NCBI GenBank assembly: GCA_900763685.1
Contig: CAAFLF010000041.1
Span: forward strand, 1 to 11,585
Direction: 5' to 3'
DNA: 11,585 nucleotides
From: an uncultured Oscillospiraceae bacterium
GTDB taxonomy: Bacteria; Bacillota; Clostridia; Oscillospirales; Oscillospiraceae
Part shown: positions 1-5,102 of the stretch, piece by piece
How positions within the stretch are numbered: the first letter of the stretch is position 1
How the letters are laid out: every line of letters starts with the position of its first letter
Translations under genes and position numbers: made by a program
Notes under the pieces: model-generated
What the model saw: only the letters and a program-made list of their open reading frames with translations
Database searches by the model: none
Told to the model about the DNA's origin: nothing

Positions 1-154
1 GCACCCATTCCATTTGATTATCGGCTTTCAGTTGCTCGGTCACGCCGTTTTGCTCTGCCAGTGACCGCACGATCAGCTCCATGCGGTTTCGTGCCGCTTC
101 GTCAATCTCGGCGCAATACTGTCTTACGTACACCCAGCTATCCCGCTTCCTTTT
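1..154 (-). pseudogene. tnpV: TnpV-like transposon protein, fragment lacking N-terminus
   Basis: The minus strand is open from position 154 to the left edge and reads about 51 residues. It contains AEIDEAARNRMEL, then AEQNGVTEQLKADNQMEWV, which matches my recollection of the conserved core of TnpV proteins (an AEID helix, then GVTE-LKA--QM-WV). TnpV is a small accessory protein of unknown function carried by mobile elements of gut Firmicutes. An in-frame TAA at 155-157 lies directly upstream, and no ATG precedes the conserved core. The usual N-terminal half (about 60 residues) is therefore missing, and the C-terminus runs off the window. The fragment lies just downstream of spmB in the same orientation, and its base composition is less GC-rich than the neighbouring genes. 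I read it as a relic of a mobile element. The family call is from motif memory, not a search. Confidence 0.68.
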
Positions 155-162
155 TTATTTCG

Positions 163-202
163 AAAAACGGCTTCGTTTTTTTTCGCGCCCGCGGGCGCGA
201 AA
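163..202. terminator. Tandem hairpins after spmB, possible bidirectional terminator
   Basis: Two inverted repeats lie side by side. The first pairs AAAAACG (163-169) with CGTTTTT (174-180) around a GCTT loop. The second is a perfect 22-nt palindrome at 181-202 with a CGCGCCCG/CGGGCGCG core. For transcripts leaving spmB on the minus strand, the GC-rich hairpin comes first, followed by an A-run and then a hairpin ending in five T. On the plus strand the first hairpin is followed by a T-run. The layout is not the canonical GC-stem plus T-tract in either direction, so terminator function is inferred from position only. Confidence 0.4.
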
Positions 203-216
203 CTCCGCGAGGCTTC

Positions 217-738
217 CTAGGTCCCGAAGAGAAGGCGGACCGAGGCGGCGGCGGCGAGGAAGCCCGCGGCGTCCGCCGTCAGGGCGGCGGGGATGGCGAA
301 GCGGGTCTTGCGGATGCCGGCGGCGCCGAAGTAGACGGCCACGGTGTAGAAGGTGGTCTCCGTGCCGCCCAGCATCACGGCGGCGACCCGGCCCACATAG
401 CTGTCCGGCCCGTGGGTGGAGATCAGCTCCCCGGCCACCCCCAGGGCCCCGCTGCCGGAGAGGGGGCGCACCAGCATCAGCGGCACCAGCTCCGGCGGGA
501 TGCCCACTTTCTGAAGGACCGGGGCGCAGAGGGCGGCGAGGGCGTCCATGGCCCCGGAGGCCCGGAGCATGGAGACGGCGCTGAGGAGGGCCACGAGAGC
601 CGGGAAGATCCGGAGGAGGACCCGGAGGCCATCCGAGGCGCCCTGGAGCAGGGCGGCGTAGACATCCACCCGGTGGGCAAGGCCCCAGAGTCCCACGAAG
701 AGCAGCAGCCCCGGGAGGAGAAGGCCGGAAAAGCTCAT
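217..738 (-). CDS. spmB: Spore maturation protein B (SpmB)
   Basis: This encodes a 173-residue polytopic membrane protein of the SpmB family (nucleoside-recognition/gate domain superfamily). In Bacillus, SpmA and SpmB are both needed for proper dehydration of the spore core and hence heat resistance; the molecular activity is unsettled. The protein starts with a hydrophobic segment and carries the family signature RPLSGSGALGV at about residues 91-101. Further hydrophobic stretches lie near residues 45-58 and 150-170. Its length is normal for the family. The ATG (736-738) overlaps the spmA stop in an ATGA arrangement, and AAAGGA sits six bases upstream inside spmA, so translation is probably coupled. 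No truncation or frameshift is visible. Confidence 0.93.
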   Translation of the reverse strand: MSFSGLLLPGLLLFVGLWGLAHRVDVYAALLQGASDGLRVLLRIFPALVALLSAVSMLRASGAMDALAALCAPVLQKVGIPPELVPLMLVRPLSGSGALGVAGELISTHGPDSYVGRVAAVMLGGTETTFYTVAVYFGAAGIRKTRFAIPAALTADAAGFLAAAASVRLLFGT

Positions 739-1328
739 GGCAGGTCCTTTCGGAAGCGGGGGAGCCGCCGGAGGAGGGAGGCCATCCCCAGGCCCGCCGC
801 CAGGGCCAGGAGCGAGGTGAGCCAGACGGCGGGGAGGATATCGAAGGGGGTCTCGCAGCCGGCGGCCGCCCGGAGGGAGGCCACCGTCGCCGGGATGAGC
901 TGGATGGAGGCGGTATTCAGCACCACCAGGAGGCAGAGCTCGTCACTGGCCACACCACCGGTCCCTTTCGCCATCCGGGAGGCGGCCTTCAGGCCCAGGG
1001 GCGTGGCGGCGTTGCCGAGGCCCAGGAGGTTCGCGGAGACGTTGGCGGAGACGGCGGCCAGGGTCTCGGTATCCCGGCTGGCCTGGGGCAGGAAGCGGCG
1101 GAGCGGGGGACGGAAGAGACGGGCGAGCTTGGCGGCGAGGCCGGAACGCTCCATCACCTCCATGACCCCCGTCCAGAGGCAGAGCGCCCCCGCCATGGAG
1201 AGGCAGAGGGTCACCGCCGAGGCGGCCCCGGAGAGGGCGGCGGCGGACACCGCGTCCAGCGTTCCCCCCAAGAGACCGAAGAGGACCGAGACCCCCACCA
1301 CGCAGCACCAGAGGACTGTCATCGCCAA
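735..1328 (-). CDS. spmA: Spore maturation protein A (SpmA)
   Basis: This 197-residue integral membrane protein is the partner of SpmB in spore core dehydration. It has the family motif SANVSANLLGLGNAATPLGL at residues 94-113 and several hydrophobic segments (about 5-22, 32-55, 165-185). I chose a TTG start at 1326-1328 because GGGAGGT (1336-1342) lies seven bases upstream. The in-frame ATG two codons later would be 13 bases from that site, which is too far. An ATG inside the leader at 1332-1334 is in another frame. spmA is the first gene of a two-gene operon and is divergent from the AbrB-family gene. In Bacillus the pair is transcribed in the mother cell under SigE; I could not identify a convincing SigE promoter here. 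Confidence 0.92.
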   Translation of the reverse strand: MAMTVLWCCVVGVSVLFGLLGGTLDAVSAAALSGAASAVTLCLSMAGALCLWTGVMEVMERSGLAAKLARLFRPPLRRFLPQASRDTETLAAVSANVSANLLGLGNAATPLGLKAASRMAKGTGGVASDELCLLVVLNTASIQLIPATVASLRAAAGCETPFDILPAVWLTSLLALAAGLGMASLLRRLPRFRKDLP

Positions 1329-1335
1329 GGCGCAT

Positions 1336-1342
1336 ACCTCCC
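1336..1342 (-). promoter_or_regulatory. Ribosome binding site that fixes the spmA TTG start
   Basis: GGGAGGT on the minus strand lies seven bases before TTG (1328-1326) and 13 bases before the next in-frame ATG. The spacing favours the TTG. Confidence 0.7.
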
Positions 1343-1414
1343 ATTAAAAACTGTCGATTCAGAACGAAAACGCAAAAAAGCTATGAAAAATTTTTGAATA
1401 ATTGTAAGAAAAGG

Positions 1415-1443
1415 TTGAAAATTTTGGGGGAGTACAGTATGAT
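1415..1443 (+). promoter_or_regulatory. SigA-type promoter of the AbrB-family gene
   Basis: TTGAAA (1415-1420) and TATGAT (1438-1443) are separated by 17 bases, close to the vegetative consensus. Transcription would begin near 1450, giving a leader of about 50 nt. The upstream sequence is very AT-rich with A and T tracts, like an UP element. Confidence 0.8.
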
Positions 1444-1452
1444 ACCATCAGA

Positions 1453-1482
1453 CCGGCCGAGCGGGGAAAATTTTTCGGCCGG
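1453..1482 (+). other. Leader stem-loop ahead of the AbrB-family gene
   Basis: CCGGCCGA (1453-1460) pairs with TCGGCCGG (1475-1482) across a 14-nt loop that itself contains AAAATTTT. It starts almost at the predicted transcript 5' end and stops five bases before the ribosome site AAAGGAG (1487-1493). A 5' stem at this place could stabilise the mRNA or tune translation. The symmetry could instead be a DNA operator for the AbrB protein. Neither role is shown. Confidence 0.45.
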
Positions 1483-1500
1483 GGGGAAAGGAGCAAGGGA

Positions 1501-1743
1501 ATGAAATCGACCGGTATTGTGAGAAAGGTGGATGAGCTGGGACGCATCGTCCTGCCCATCGAAATGCGCCGTACGCTGGACATCGCGGAGAAGGACGCAT
1601 TGGAAATCTATGTGGAGGGCTCCTCCGTCATTCTCAAAAAGTACCGTCCCAGCTGCATCTTCTGCGACGGCAGCAAGGACATCACCGTCTTCAAGGGCAA
1701 GAACGTCTGCCCCAAGTGCCTGAAGGAGCTCAAGAGCCTGTAA
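1501..1743 (+). CDS. AbrB-family transcriptional regulator with C-terminal Cys motif
   Basis: This 80-residue DNA-binding protein of the AbrB/SpoVT/MazE swapped-hairpin family probably acts as a dimer or tetramer transition-state-type regulator. The N-terminal domain (residues 1-48) has the hallmark TGIVRKVDELGRIVLPIEMRR. The C-terminal part carries CIFC (52-55) and CPKC (70-73), a likely zinc-binding ribbon often seen in clostridial AbrB proteins and absent from the SpoVT type. The ATG has AAAGGAG seven bases upstream. The gene is monocistronic, bounded by a SigA promoter and a strong terminator. Its targets cannot be read from the sequence. Autoregulation at the AT-rich spmA/abrB intergenic region is plausible but inferred. 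Confidence 0.9.
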   Translation: MKSTGIVRKVDELGRIVLPIEMRRTLDIAEKDALEIYVEGSSVILKKYRPSCIFCDGSKDITVFKGKNVCPKCLKELKSL

Positions 1744-1758
1744 GGGACAAAAAAGGAA

Positions 1759-1788
1759 GAGAGACGCCGGTGGGCGTCTCTCTTTTTT
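1759..1788 (+). terminator. Rho-independent terminator of the AbrB-family gene
   Basis: A perfect 10-bp stem, GAGAGACGCC (1759-1768) with GGCGTCTCTC (1773-1782), closes a GGTG loop and is followed by TTTTTT. An A-rich run precedes the stem, so it could also work for rsmI transcripts coming from the other strand. Confidence 0.93.
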
Positions 1789-1806
1789 CGTTTCCGGGAA
1801 GGGGAT

Positions 1807-1837
1807 GGTGGTATGACCAACGGGCGGTGGTATGACC
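1807..1837. repeat. Two direct copies of GGTGGTATGACC, operator-like
   Basis: GGTGGTATGACC occurs at 1807-1818 and again at 1826-1837, a 19-base period. The first copy sits in TGGT-ATG-ACCA, an inverted repeat of the type bound by FadR/PdhR-subfamily GntR regulators (TGGT-N3-ACCA). The second copy ends in ACCG. The pair lies between the abrB terminator and the end of rsmI, not in front of any gene. Confidence 0.5.
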
Positions 1838-1841
1838 GGTG

Positions 1842-2684
1842 TCAGCCCTCCTCCGAGAGGCGGAGGGCGGCGGCGTAGAGCTCGTTGCGGGGGAGGTCCG
1901 TGTGCTGGGCCACCTCCTTCACGGCGTCCTTGAGCTTCTCCCCCTCCTCCCGGCGGCGGAGGACCATGGCGGCGGCCTCCTCCAGGGAGACCTCGGATCT
2001 CTCCCGCTGGGGGGCGCCCTCCAGCACCAGGACGAACTCGCCCTTGGGTTCCGCGGTCCCGTAGTAGGCGACGGCCTCGCCCAGGGTCAGGCGCAGGGTC
2101 TCCTCGTGGAGCTTGGTGAGCTCCCGGCAGAGGGAGAGGCGGCGGTCCGGGCCGAAGGCGTCCCGGAGGTCCGAGAGGGTGGAGCGGAGCTTGTGGGGGG
2201 CCTCGTGGAAGAGCATGGTGCGCTCCTCCGTCTGGAGGGCGGCCAGGCGCTCCCGGCGCTCCTTCTTGTTCATGGGGAGGAAGCCCTCAAAGCAGAAGCG
2301 GCCCGTGGGCAGGCCGGAGACCGCCAGGGCGTTGACGGCGGCGCAGCAGCCGGGGATGGCGATGACGGGGACGCCCTCCAGAGCGCAGAGGCGCACGAGA
2401 CCCTCCCCGGGGTCGGAGACGGCGGGGGTGCCGGCGTCCGTCACCAGGGCGCAGCTCTCCCCGGAGAGGAGGCGCTGGAGGATGGCCTGGCCGGCGGAGG
2501 CCTGGTTGTGCTCATGGTAGCTGACCAGGGGCTTGCGGATGCCGAAGTGGTTCAGGAGCTTCAGGGAGACCCGGGTATCCTCCGCGGCGATGAAATCCGC
2601 CTGGGCCAGGGTCTCCTGGGCCCGGGGGGAGAAGTCCCCCAGGTTGCCGATGGGGGTGGCGACGAGATACAGCGTTCCGCTCAT
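1842..2684 (-). CDS. rsmI: 16S rRNA (cytidine(1402)-2'-O)-methyltransferase RsmI
   Basis: This 280-residue SAM-dependent tetrapyrrole-methylase-fold enzyme 2'-O-methylates C1402 in the decoding centre of 16S rRNA. The family motifs run in order: LYLVATPIGNLGD (5-17), AEDTR (34-38), SYHEHN (55-60), VTDAGTPAVSDPG (81-93), the PG..A..ALA.SGLP block (111-126) and FEGFLP (132-137). FHEAPHKL and LCRELTKLHEE follow. The 111-126 block has PGCCA where PGPSA is usual, a small departure. The length is typical. ATG (2682-2684) overlaps the stop of the upstream methyltransferase by ATGA, with GGAGG ten bases upstream, so the two are probably translated together. The gene converges on the AbrB-family gene. 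Confidence 0.96.
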   Translation of the reverse strand: MSGTLYLVATPIGNLGDFSPRAQETLAQADFIAAEDTRVSLKLLNHFGIRKPLVSYHEHNQASAGQAILQRLLSGESCALVTDAGTPAVSDPGEGLVRLCALEGVPVIAIPGCCAAVNALAVSGLPTGRFCFEGFLPMNKKERRERLAALQTEERTMLFHEAPHKLRSTLSDLRDAFGPDRRLSLCRELTKLHEETLRLTLGEAVAYYGTAEPKGEFVLVLEGAPQRERSEVSLEEAAAMVLRRREEGEKLKDAVKEVAQHTDLPRNELYAAALRLSEEG

Positions 2685-3418
2685 AGGATGGTATCCTCCG
2701 TTGATCGAAAATAGATGGCGTCCAGCTCGGGGGTGGGGGCGCCGCTGGCGTCGGTGAGGCGCAGGGGGGCCTCCCAGCTGAGGCCCGGCTTCCCGCCCCG
2801 GCGGGCTTCCAGCAGAAGAAGGGAGGGGGCGGCGCCGGGCCGGGACTCCACCGCCCGCAGGCGCTTGGGCTCGAGCCCGGCCTCCCGCAGGGCGGTGAGG
2901 AGGTCCGCCAGCCGCTCCGGCCGGTGGACCAGGCAGAAGCCGCCGCCCCAGCGGAGAAGGTAGGCCGCCGCCTGGCAGAGCTCCGGCAGGGAGAGGGTAT
3001 CCTCCGTCCGGGCCTGGCGGCGGGCGGGATCGGCGGGGGAGAGGCCCCGGGAGGGCGGGAAGTAGGGCGGGTTGGAGACCACCAGGTCAAAGCCCCCGGC
3101 GGGGAGCCTGCCCCGGAGGTCCCGGATGTCCAGGGTCTCGAAGACCGCCCGGTCCGCGAGGCCGTTTTCCGCCGCGCAGCGGCGGGCCAGGGCGATGGCC
3201 CGCTCCTCCCGGTCCACGCCGGTGAGGGAGAGGTCCCGCTGGCGCTGGAGCAGCAGGAAGCCCACAAGGCCCGTGCCGCAGCCAAGATCGCAGACCCGGA
3301 GCCCGGGGCGCGGCCGGGGCAGGGCGGAGAGCAGGAAGCTGTCCGTCCCCGGGGGGAAGAGGGCATCGTCCCAGAGGAGGCGGAGGCCGCCGGGGGCAAG
3401 CTTCTCCCAGTGCTCCAC
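2681..3418 (-). CDS. trmN6: tRNA1(Val) (adenine(37)-N6)-methyltransferase-like (TrmN6/YfiC family)
   Basis: This 245-residue Rossmann-fold SAM methyltransferase is of the TrmN6/YfiC type. Members N6-methylate A37 of tRNA-Val in E. coli; substrate specificity here is inferred. Motif I is DLGCGTGLVG (44-53), and the catalytic N6-adenine motif is NPPY (116-119) in FDLVVSNPPYF. The N-terminal DALFPPGTDSFLL (18-30) corresponds to the family's typical start (D-FR--TDS-LL). The frame stays open upstream to 3499, but I place the start at GTG 3418-3416. GGAGGGGAGGG (3425-3435) lies six bases before it, and the promoter -10 (3453-3458) lies downstream of the longer start, so the extra 27 residues would not be transcribed. 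rsmI follows with a 4-nt overlap; in Firmicutes these two genes are often neighbours. Confidence 0.9.
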   Translation of the reverse strand: MEHWEKLAPGGLRLLWDDALFPPGTDSFLLSALPRPRPGLRVCDLGCGTGLVGFLLLQRQRDLSLTGVDREERAIALARRCAAENGLADRAVFETLDIRDLRGRLPAGGFDLVVSNPPYFPPSRGLSPADPARRQARTEDTLSLPELCQAAAYLLRWGGGFCLVHRPERLADLLTALREAGLEPKRLRAVESRPGAAPSLLLLEARRGGKPGLSWEAPLRLTDASGAPTPELDAIYFRSTEDTIL

Positions 3419-3452
3419 GGTGATCCCTCCCCTCCGGTCATTTCTCCGGTCT

Positions 3453-3481
3453 ATTCTAGCACAGGCGGCGGCGGGGCGCAA
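3453..3481 (-). promoter_or_regulatory. SigA-type promoter of trmN6-rsmI
   Basis: Reading the minus strand, TTGCGC (3481-3476) and TAGAAT (3458-3453) are 17 bases apart. TGC directly precedes the -10 box, giving an extended -10. Transcription would begin near 3446, leaving a short leader before the GTG start. Confidence 0.72.
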
Positions 3482-3497
3482 CCGGGGGAGGGCAAAC

Positions 3498-3529
3498 AAA
3501 AAGCACCGCAGGCGAACCTGTGGTGCTTT
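3498..3529 (-). terminator. Rho-independent terminator of the ferredoxin gene
   Basis: The minus strand forms a 12-bp stem, 3528-3517 with 3512-3501, with one C-A mismatch (G-U on the other strand). It has a TTCG tetraloop and is followed by TTTTT. It begins 16 bases past the ferredoxin stop and sits just ahead of the trmN6 promoter, separating the two transcripts. Confidence 0.9.
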
Positions 3530-3544
3530 ATGTATCAGTTCAGA

Positions 3545-3715
3545 TTAGTCCTGAACGATGGCGCCGCTGGGGCAGGTATCCGCGCAGGAACCGCAGTCCA
3601 GGCAAGCACCGGCATCGATGACGAACTGGTCATCGCCCTGAGAGATGGCACCAGCGGGGCAAGCGTCCGCGCAAGCGCCGCAGCTCAGACATGCAGAAGT
3701 GATCTTGTAGGCCAT
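3545..3715 (-). CDS. 2[4Fe-4S] ferredoxin, clostridial type
   Basis: This 56-residue soluble electron carrier has two classic cluster motifs: C9-x2-C12-x2-C15-x3-C19-P and C38-x2-C41-x2-C44-x3-C48-P. The two halves are internally repeated (ACLSCGACADACPAGAI and ACLDCGSCADTCPSGAI), as in clostridial ferredoxins that serve hydrogenase, pyruvate:ferredoxin oxidoreductase and related enzymes. The ATG at 3715-3713 is chosen over one five codons upstream. GGAGGT (3728-3723) is seven bases before it, and the first residues MAYKITSAC are the family's usual start. It is a single-gene unit with its own promoter and terminator, divergent from ctsR. Its redox partner is not encoded nearby. Confidence 0.96.
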   Translation of the reverse strand: MAYKITSACLSCGACADACPAGAISQGDDQFVIDAGACLDCGSCADTCPSGAIVQD

Positions 3716-3746
3716 GGGAAGCACCTCCATAAGAATTTGTTCCCCT

Positions 3747-3774
3747 ATTCTAGCATACTGTGCGAAAAAAGCAA
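3747..3774 (-). promoter_or_regulatory. SigA-type promoter of the ferredoxin gene
   Basis: On the minus strand TTGCTT (3774-3769) and TAGAAT (3752-3747) are separated by 16 bases, with TGC just before the -10 box. The core TGCTAGAATAG is identical to that of the trmN6 promoter. Confidence 0.75.
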
Positions 3775-3850
3775 GAACTTTCCCATAGATTTTAAGGGGA
3801 AATTCCGGGAAATCTTCGTCGGATCGCTGTTCACGGATTGTTTACACAAA

Positions 3851-3867
3851 GGTCAAGGAAAGTCAAA
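3851..3867 (+). promoter_or_regulatory. CtsR operator 1, upstream of the promoter
   Basis: GGTCAAG-GAA-AGTCAAA matches the CtsR heptad direct repeat (consensus roughly RGTCAAA-NAN-RGTCAAA). It ends ten bases before the -35 hexamer of the ctsR promoter. Confidence 0.9.
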
Positions 3868-3877
3868 CAATTGGGTA

Positions 3878-3905
3878 TTGACATTTGACGATTCCGTGGT
3901 ATACT
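3878..3905 (+). promoter_or_regulatory. SigA-type promoter of ctsR-mcsA-clpC
   Basis: A consensus TTGACA (3878-3883) and TATACT (3900-3905) are separated by 16 bases. TGG precedes the -10, giving an extended -10. Transcription would begin near 3911. The promoter lies between two CtsR operators. Confidence 0.88.
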
Positions 3906-3919
3906 GGCGTCAGACAAAA

Positions 3920-3943
3920 GGTCAAGGATAGTCAATGTCAAAG
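3920..3943 (+). promoter_or_regulatory. CtsR operator 2, just downstream of the transcription start
   Basis: GGTCAAG-GAT-AGTCAAT is a second heptad repeat that begins about nine bases after the predicted start point. A further half-site, GTCAAAG, follows directly at 3937-3943. A repressor bound here would block transcript initiation or clearance. Confidence 0.87.
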
Positions 3944-3983
3944 AAAGACCGCTTCGGCGGACAGATAGAAGGAGATGGACGGC

Positions 3984-4439
3984 ATGGGTATTTCCGATCT
4001 CATCGCTCAGTTTTTACAGGAGAGCCTCAACGAGGCGGCGGACGGTGTGCTGGAGGTCCAGCGCAGCGACCTGGCCCAGAAGTTCAACTGCGTGCCCAGT
4101 CAGATCAACTACGTGATGACCACCCGGTTTTCCCCGGAGCATGGCTACCTCGTGGAGAGCCGGCGGGGCGGCGGCGGGTACATCCGCATCACCCAGGTGC
4201 GGACGGACCGGAAGACGCTTTTGATGCACGTTGTCAACAGCGTGGGGGCTGAGATGGACCTTCCCTCCGCCCGGGCCATCCTCACCAACCTGGTACAGTC
4301 CGGGGCGCTGGAGGAGGGCATCGCCAAGGCGCTCTACACCGCCATGGGCGAGCGGAGCCTGGCGGCGGTCCCCCGGGAGCGGCGAGCGGCCGTCCGGGCG
4401 GACATGATGAAGCAGGTGCTGCTGCTGCAGCTGGCCTGA
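3984..4439 (+). CDS. ctsR: Heat-shock transcriptional repressor CtsR
   Basis: This 151-residue dimeric winged-helix repressor of class III heat-shock (clp) genes binds tandem RGTCAAA heptads. The N-terminal DNA-binding domain includes RSDLAQKFNCVPSQINYVMTTRF (27-49) and the glycine-rich wing ESRRGGGGYIRI (58-69), the thermosensing loop that leaves DNA on heating. The C-terminal half is the four-helix domain. GAAGGAG (3968-3974) directly abuts an ATG at 3975, so I use the ATG at 3984, nine bases away; MGISDLIAQ then aligns with the usual family start. It is first in ctsR-mcsA-clpC, and two CtsR boxes at its own promoter indicate autoregulation. In Bacillus, the kinase McsB inactivates CtsR under stress by arginine phosphorylation. 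No mcsB is present in this operon. Confidence 0.97.
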   Translation: MGISDLIAQFLQESLNEAADGVLEVQRSDLAQKFNCVPSQINYVMTTRFSPEHGYLVESRRGGGGYIRITQVRTDRKTLLMHVVNSVGAEMDLPSARAILTNLVQSGALEEGIAKALYTAMGERSLAAVPRERRAAVRADMMKQVLLLQLA

Positions 4440-4493
4440 TGTCCCAACAGTTTGTTTTCAAAAAAGTTTTTTCGATAGATGGAGGAATGGATT

Positions 4494-5000
4494 ATGAAGT
4501 GCGAGAATTGCGGCAAGAATGAAGTGAGCTTCGTTTACCAGAGCAATATCAACGGCAAGCGGGAGGAGAAGCGCCTCTGCGCCGACTGCGCCCGGAAGCT
4601 GGGCTACGCCGACGGCGTCTTCGCCCAGCAGCGGCGGATGATGCGGGGCATGGAGAGCCTCTTTGACGACAGCTTCTTCGGCGGGAGCCTGCTGGGGGAC
4701 TTCTTCGGGGAGCGGACGGCCCTGAACGGCCGCCGGAACCGCTTCTTCGGGGAGGACCTCTTCGATGACTTCTTCCGGGAGATGCCCGCCCTTGGCGGCG
4801 GTGTCCAGGAGGAGGCTCCCAAGGCGGAGGAGAAGACCGTCAGCGAGGAGGAGAGCGGGCGCTTCGCCCAGATCCGCCAGCGCAACGCCCTGCGCCACGA
4901 GCTGAAGAAGGCTATCCACGAGGAGAACTTCGAGCGGGCGGCCGAGATCCGGGATGAGCTCCGCGCCATGGAGGGCAAGGACGAGAACAAGGCCAGCTGA
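4494..5000 (+). CDS. mcsA: McsA-like zinc-binding, UVR-domain protein
   Basis: This 168-residue protein has an N-terminal zinc-type module, CENC (3-6) and CADC (29-32). The middle is rich in F, D and G (LFDDSFFGGSLLGDFF). A C-terminal UVR motif (about 132-158, HELKKAIHEENFERAAEIRDEL) is a helical hairpin used for protein contacts. In Bacillus, McsA activates the arginine kinase McsB and tunes CtsR and ClpC activity. The family member there has more CxxC pairs; only two are visible here. GGAGG (4481-4485) is eight bases before ATG 4494, favouring it over an ATG at 4479. It lies 54 nt after ctsR and 102 nt before clpC, with no mcsB between. It may act directly as a ClpC adaptor; that is inference. 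Confidence 0.88.
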   Translation: MKCENCGKNEVSFVYQSNINGKREEKRLCADCARKLGYADGVFAQQRRMMRGMESLFDDSFFGGSLLGDFFGERTALNGRRNRFFGEDLFDDFFREMPALGGGVQEEAPKAEEKTVSEEESGRFAQIRQRNALRHELKKAIHEENFERAAEIRDELRAMEGKDENKAS

Positions 5001-5013
5001 GGCGGCCCATCCC

Positions 5014-5037
5014 CCCGGCGGGCAGCCGTCCGCCGGG
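5014..5037 (+). other. Stem-loop between mcsA and clpC
   Basis: CCCGGCGG (5014-5021) pairs perfectly with CCGCCGGG (5030-5037) around an 8-nt loop. No T-run follows, so it is not an intrinsic terminator. It could be an mRNA stabiliser or processing site that sets clpC levels against ctsR-mcsA. The spacer otherwise holds only the clpC ribosome site. Confidence 0.45.
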
Positions 5038-5102
5038 CGGAAGACCCGGAGCGCCGGAGACGGCGCGATGAAATCCAGATGTGAGTAAAAGGAGATATCC
5101 TT

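Noticed and set aside
61..1347. A 428-residue plus-strand open frame over spmB and spmA
   Set aside because: It is the antisense shadow of the spm genes. The product is Arg/Gly/Pro-rich with no domain, and spmA/spmB motifs are clear on the other strand.
1433..1441. CATACTGTA on the minus strand as a SigE -10 box for spmA
   Set aside because: It fits CATANNNTA, but no -35 is present at the right distance. It would give a leader of about 100 nt and it overlaps the strong plus-strand SigA -10, so chance is likely.
3419..3499. A 27-residue N-terminal extension of the trmN6 product
   Set aside because: The extension starts upstream of the promoter -10 and has no ribosome site. It is basic and unlike the family's N-terminus.
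1839..3931. Long plus-strand open frames (1839-2714 and 2924-3931) over rsmI, trmN6 and the ferredoxin
   Set aside because: They are antisense to genes with intact catalytic motifs, cross promoters and terminators of those genes, and give low-complexity products.
3972..3977. ATG at 3975 as the ctsR start
   Set aside because: The ribosome site GAAGGAG directly abuts it, leaving no spacing; ATG 3984 has a workable nine-base gap and matches the family N-terminus.
3935..4252. Plus-strand open frame starting at ATG 3935
   Set aside because: It starts inside CtsR operator 2 and reads ctsR in the wrong frame, with no ribosome site.
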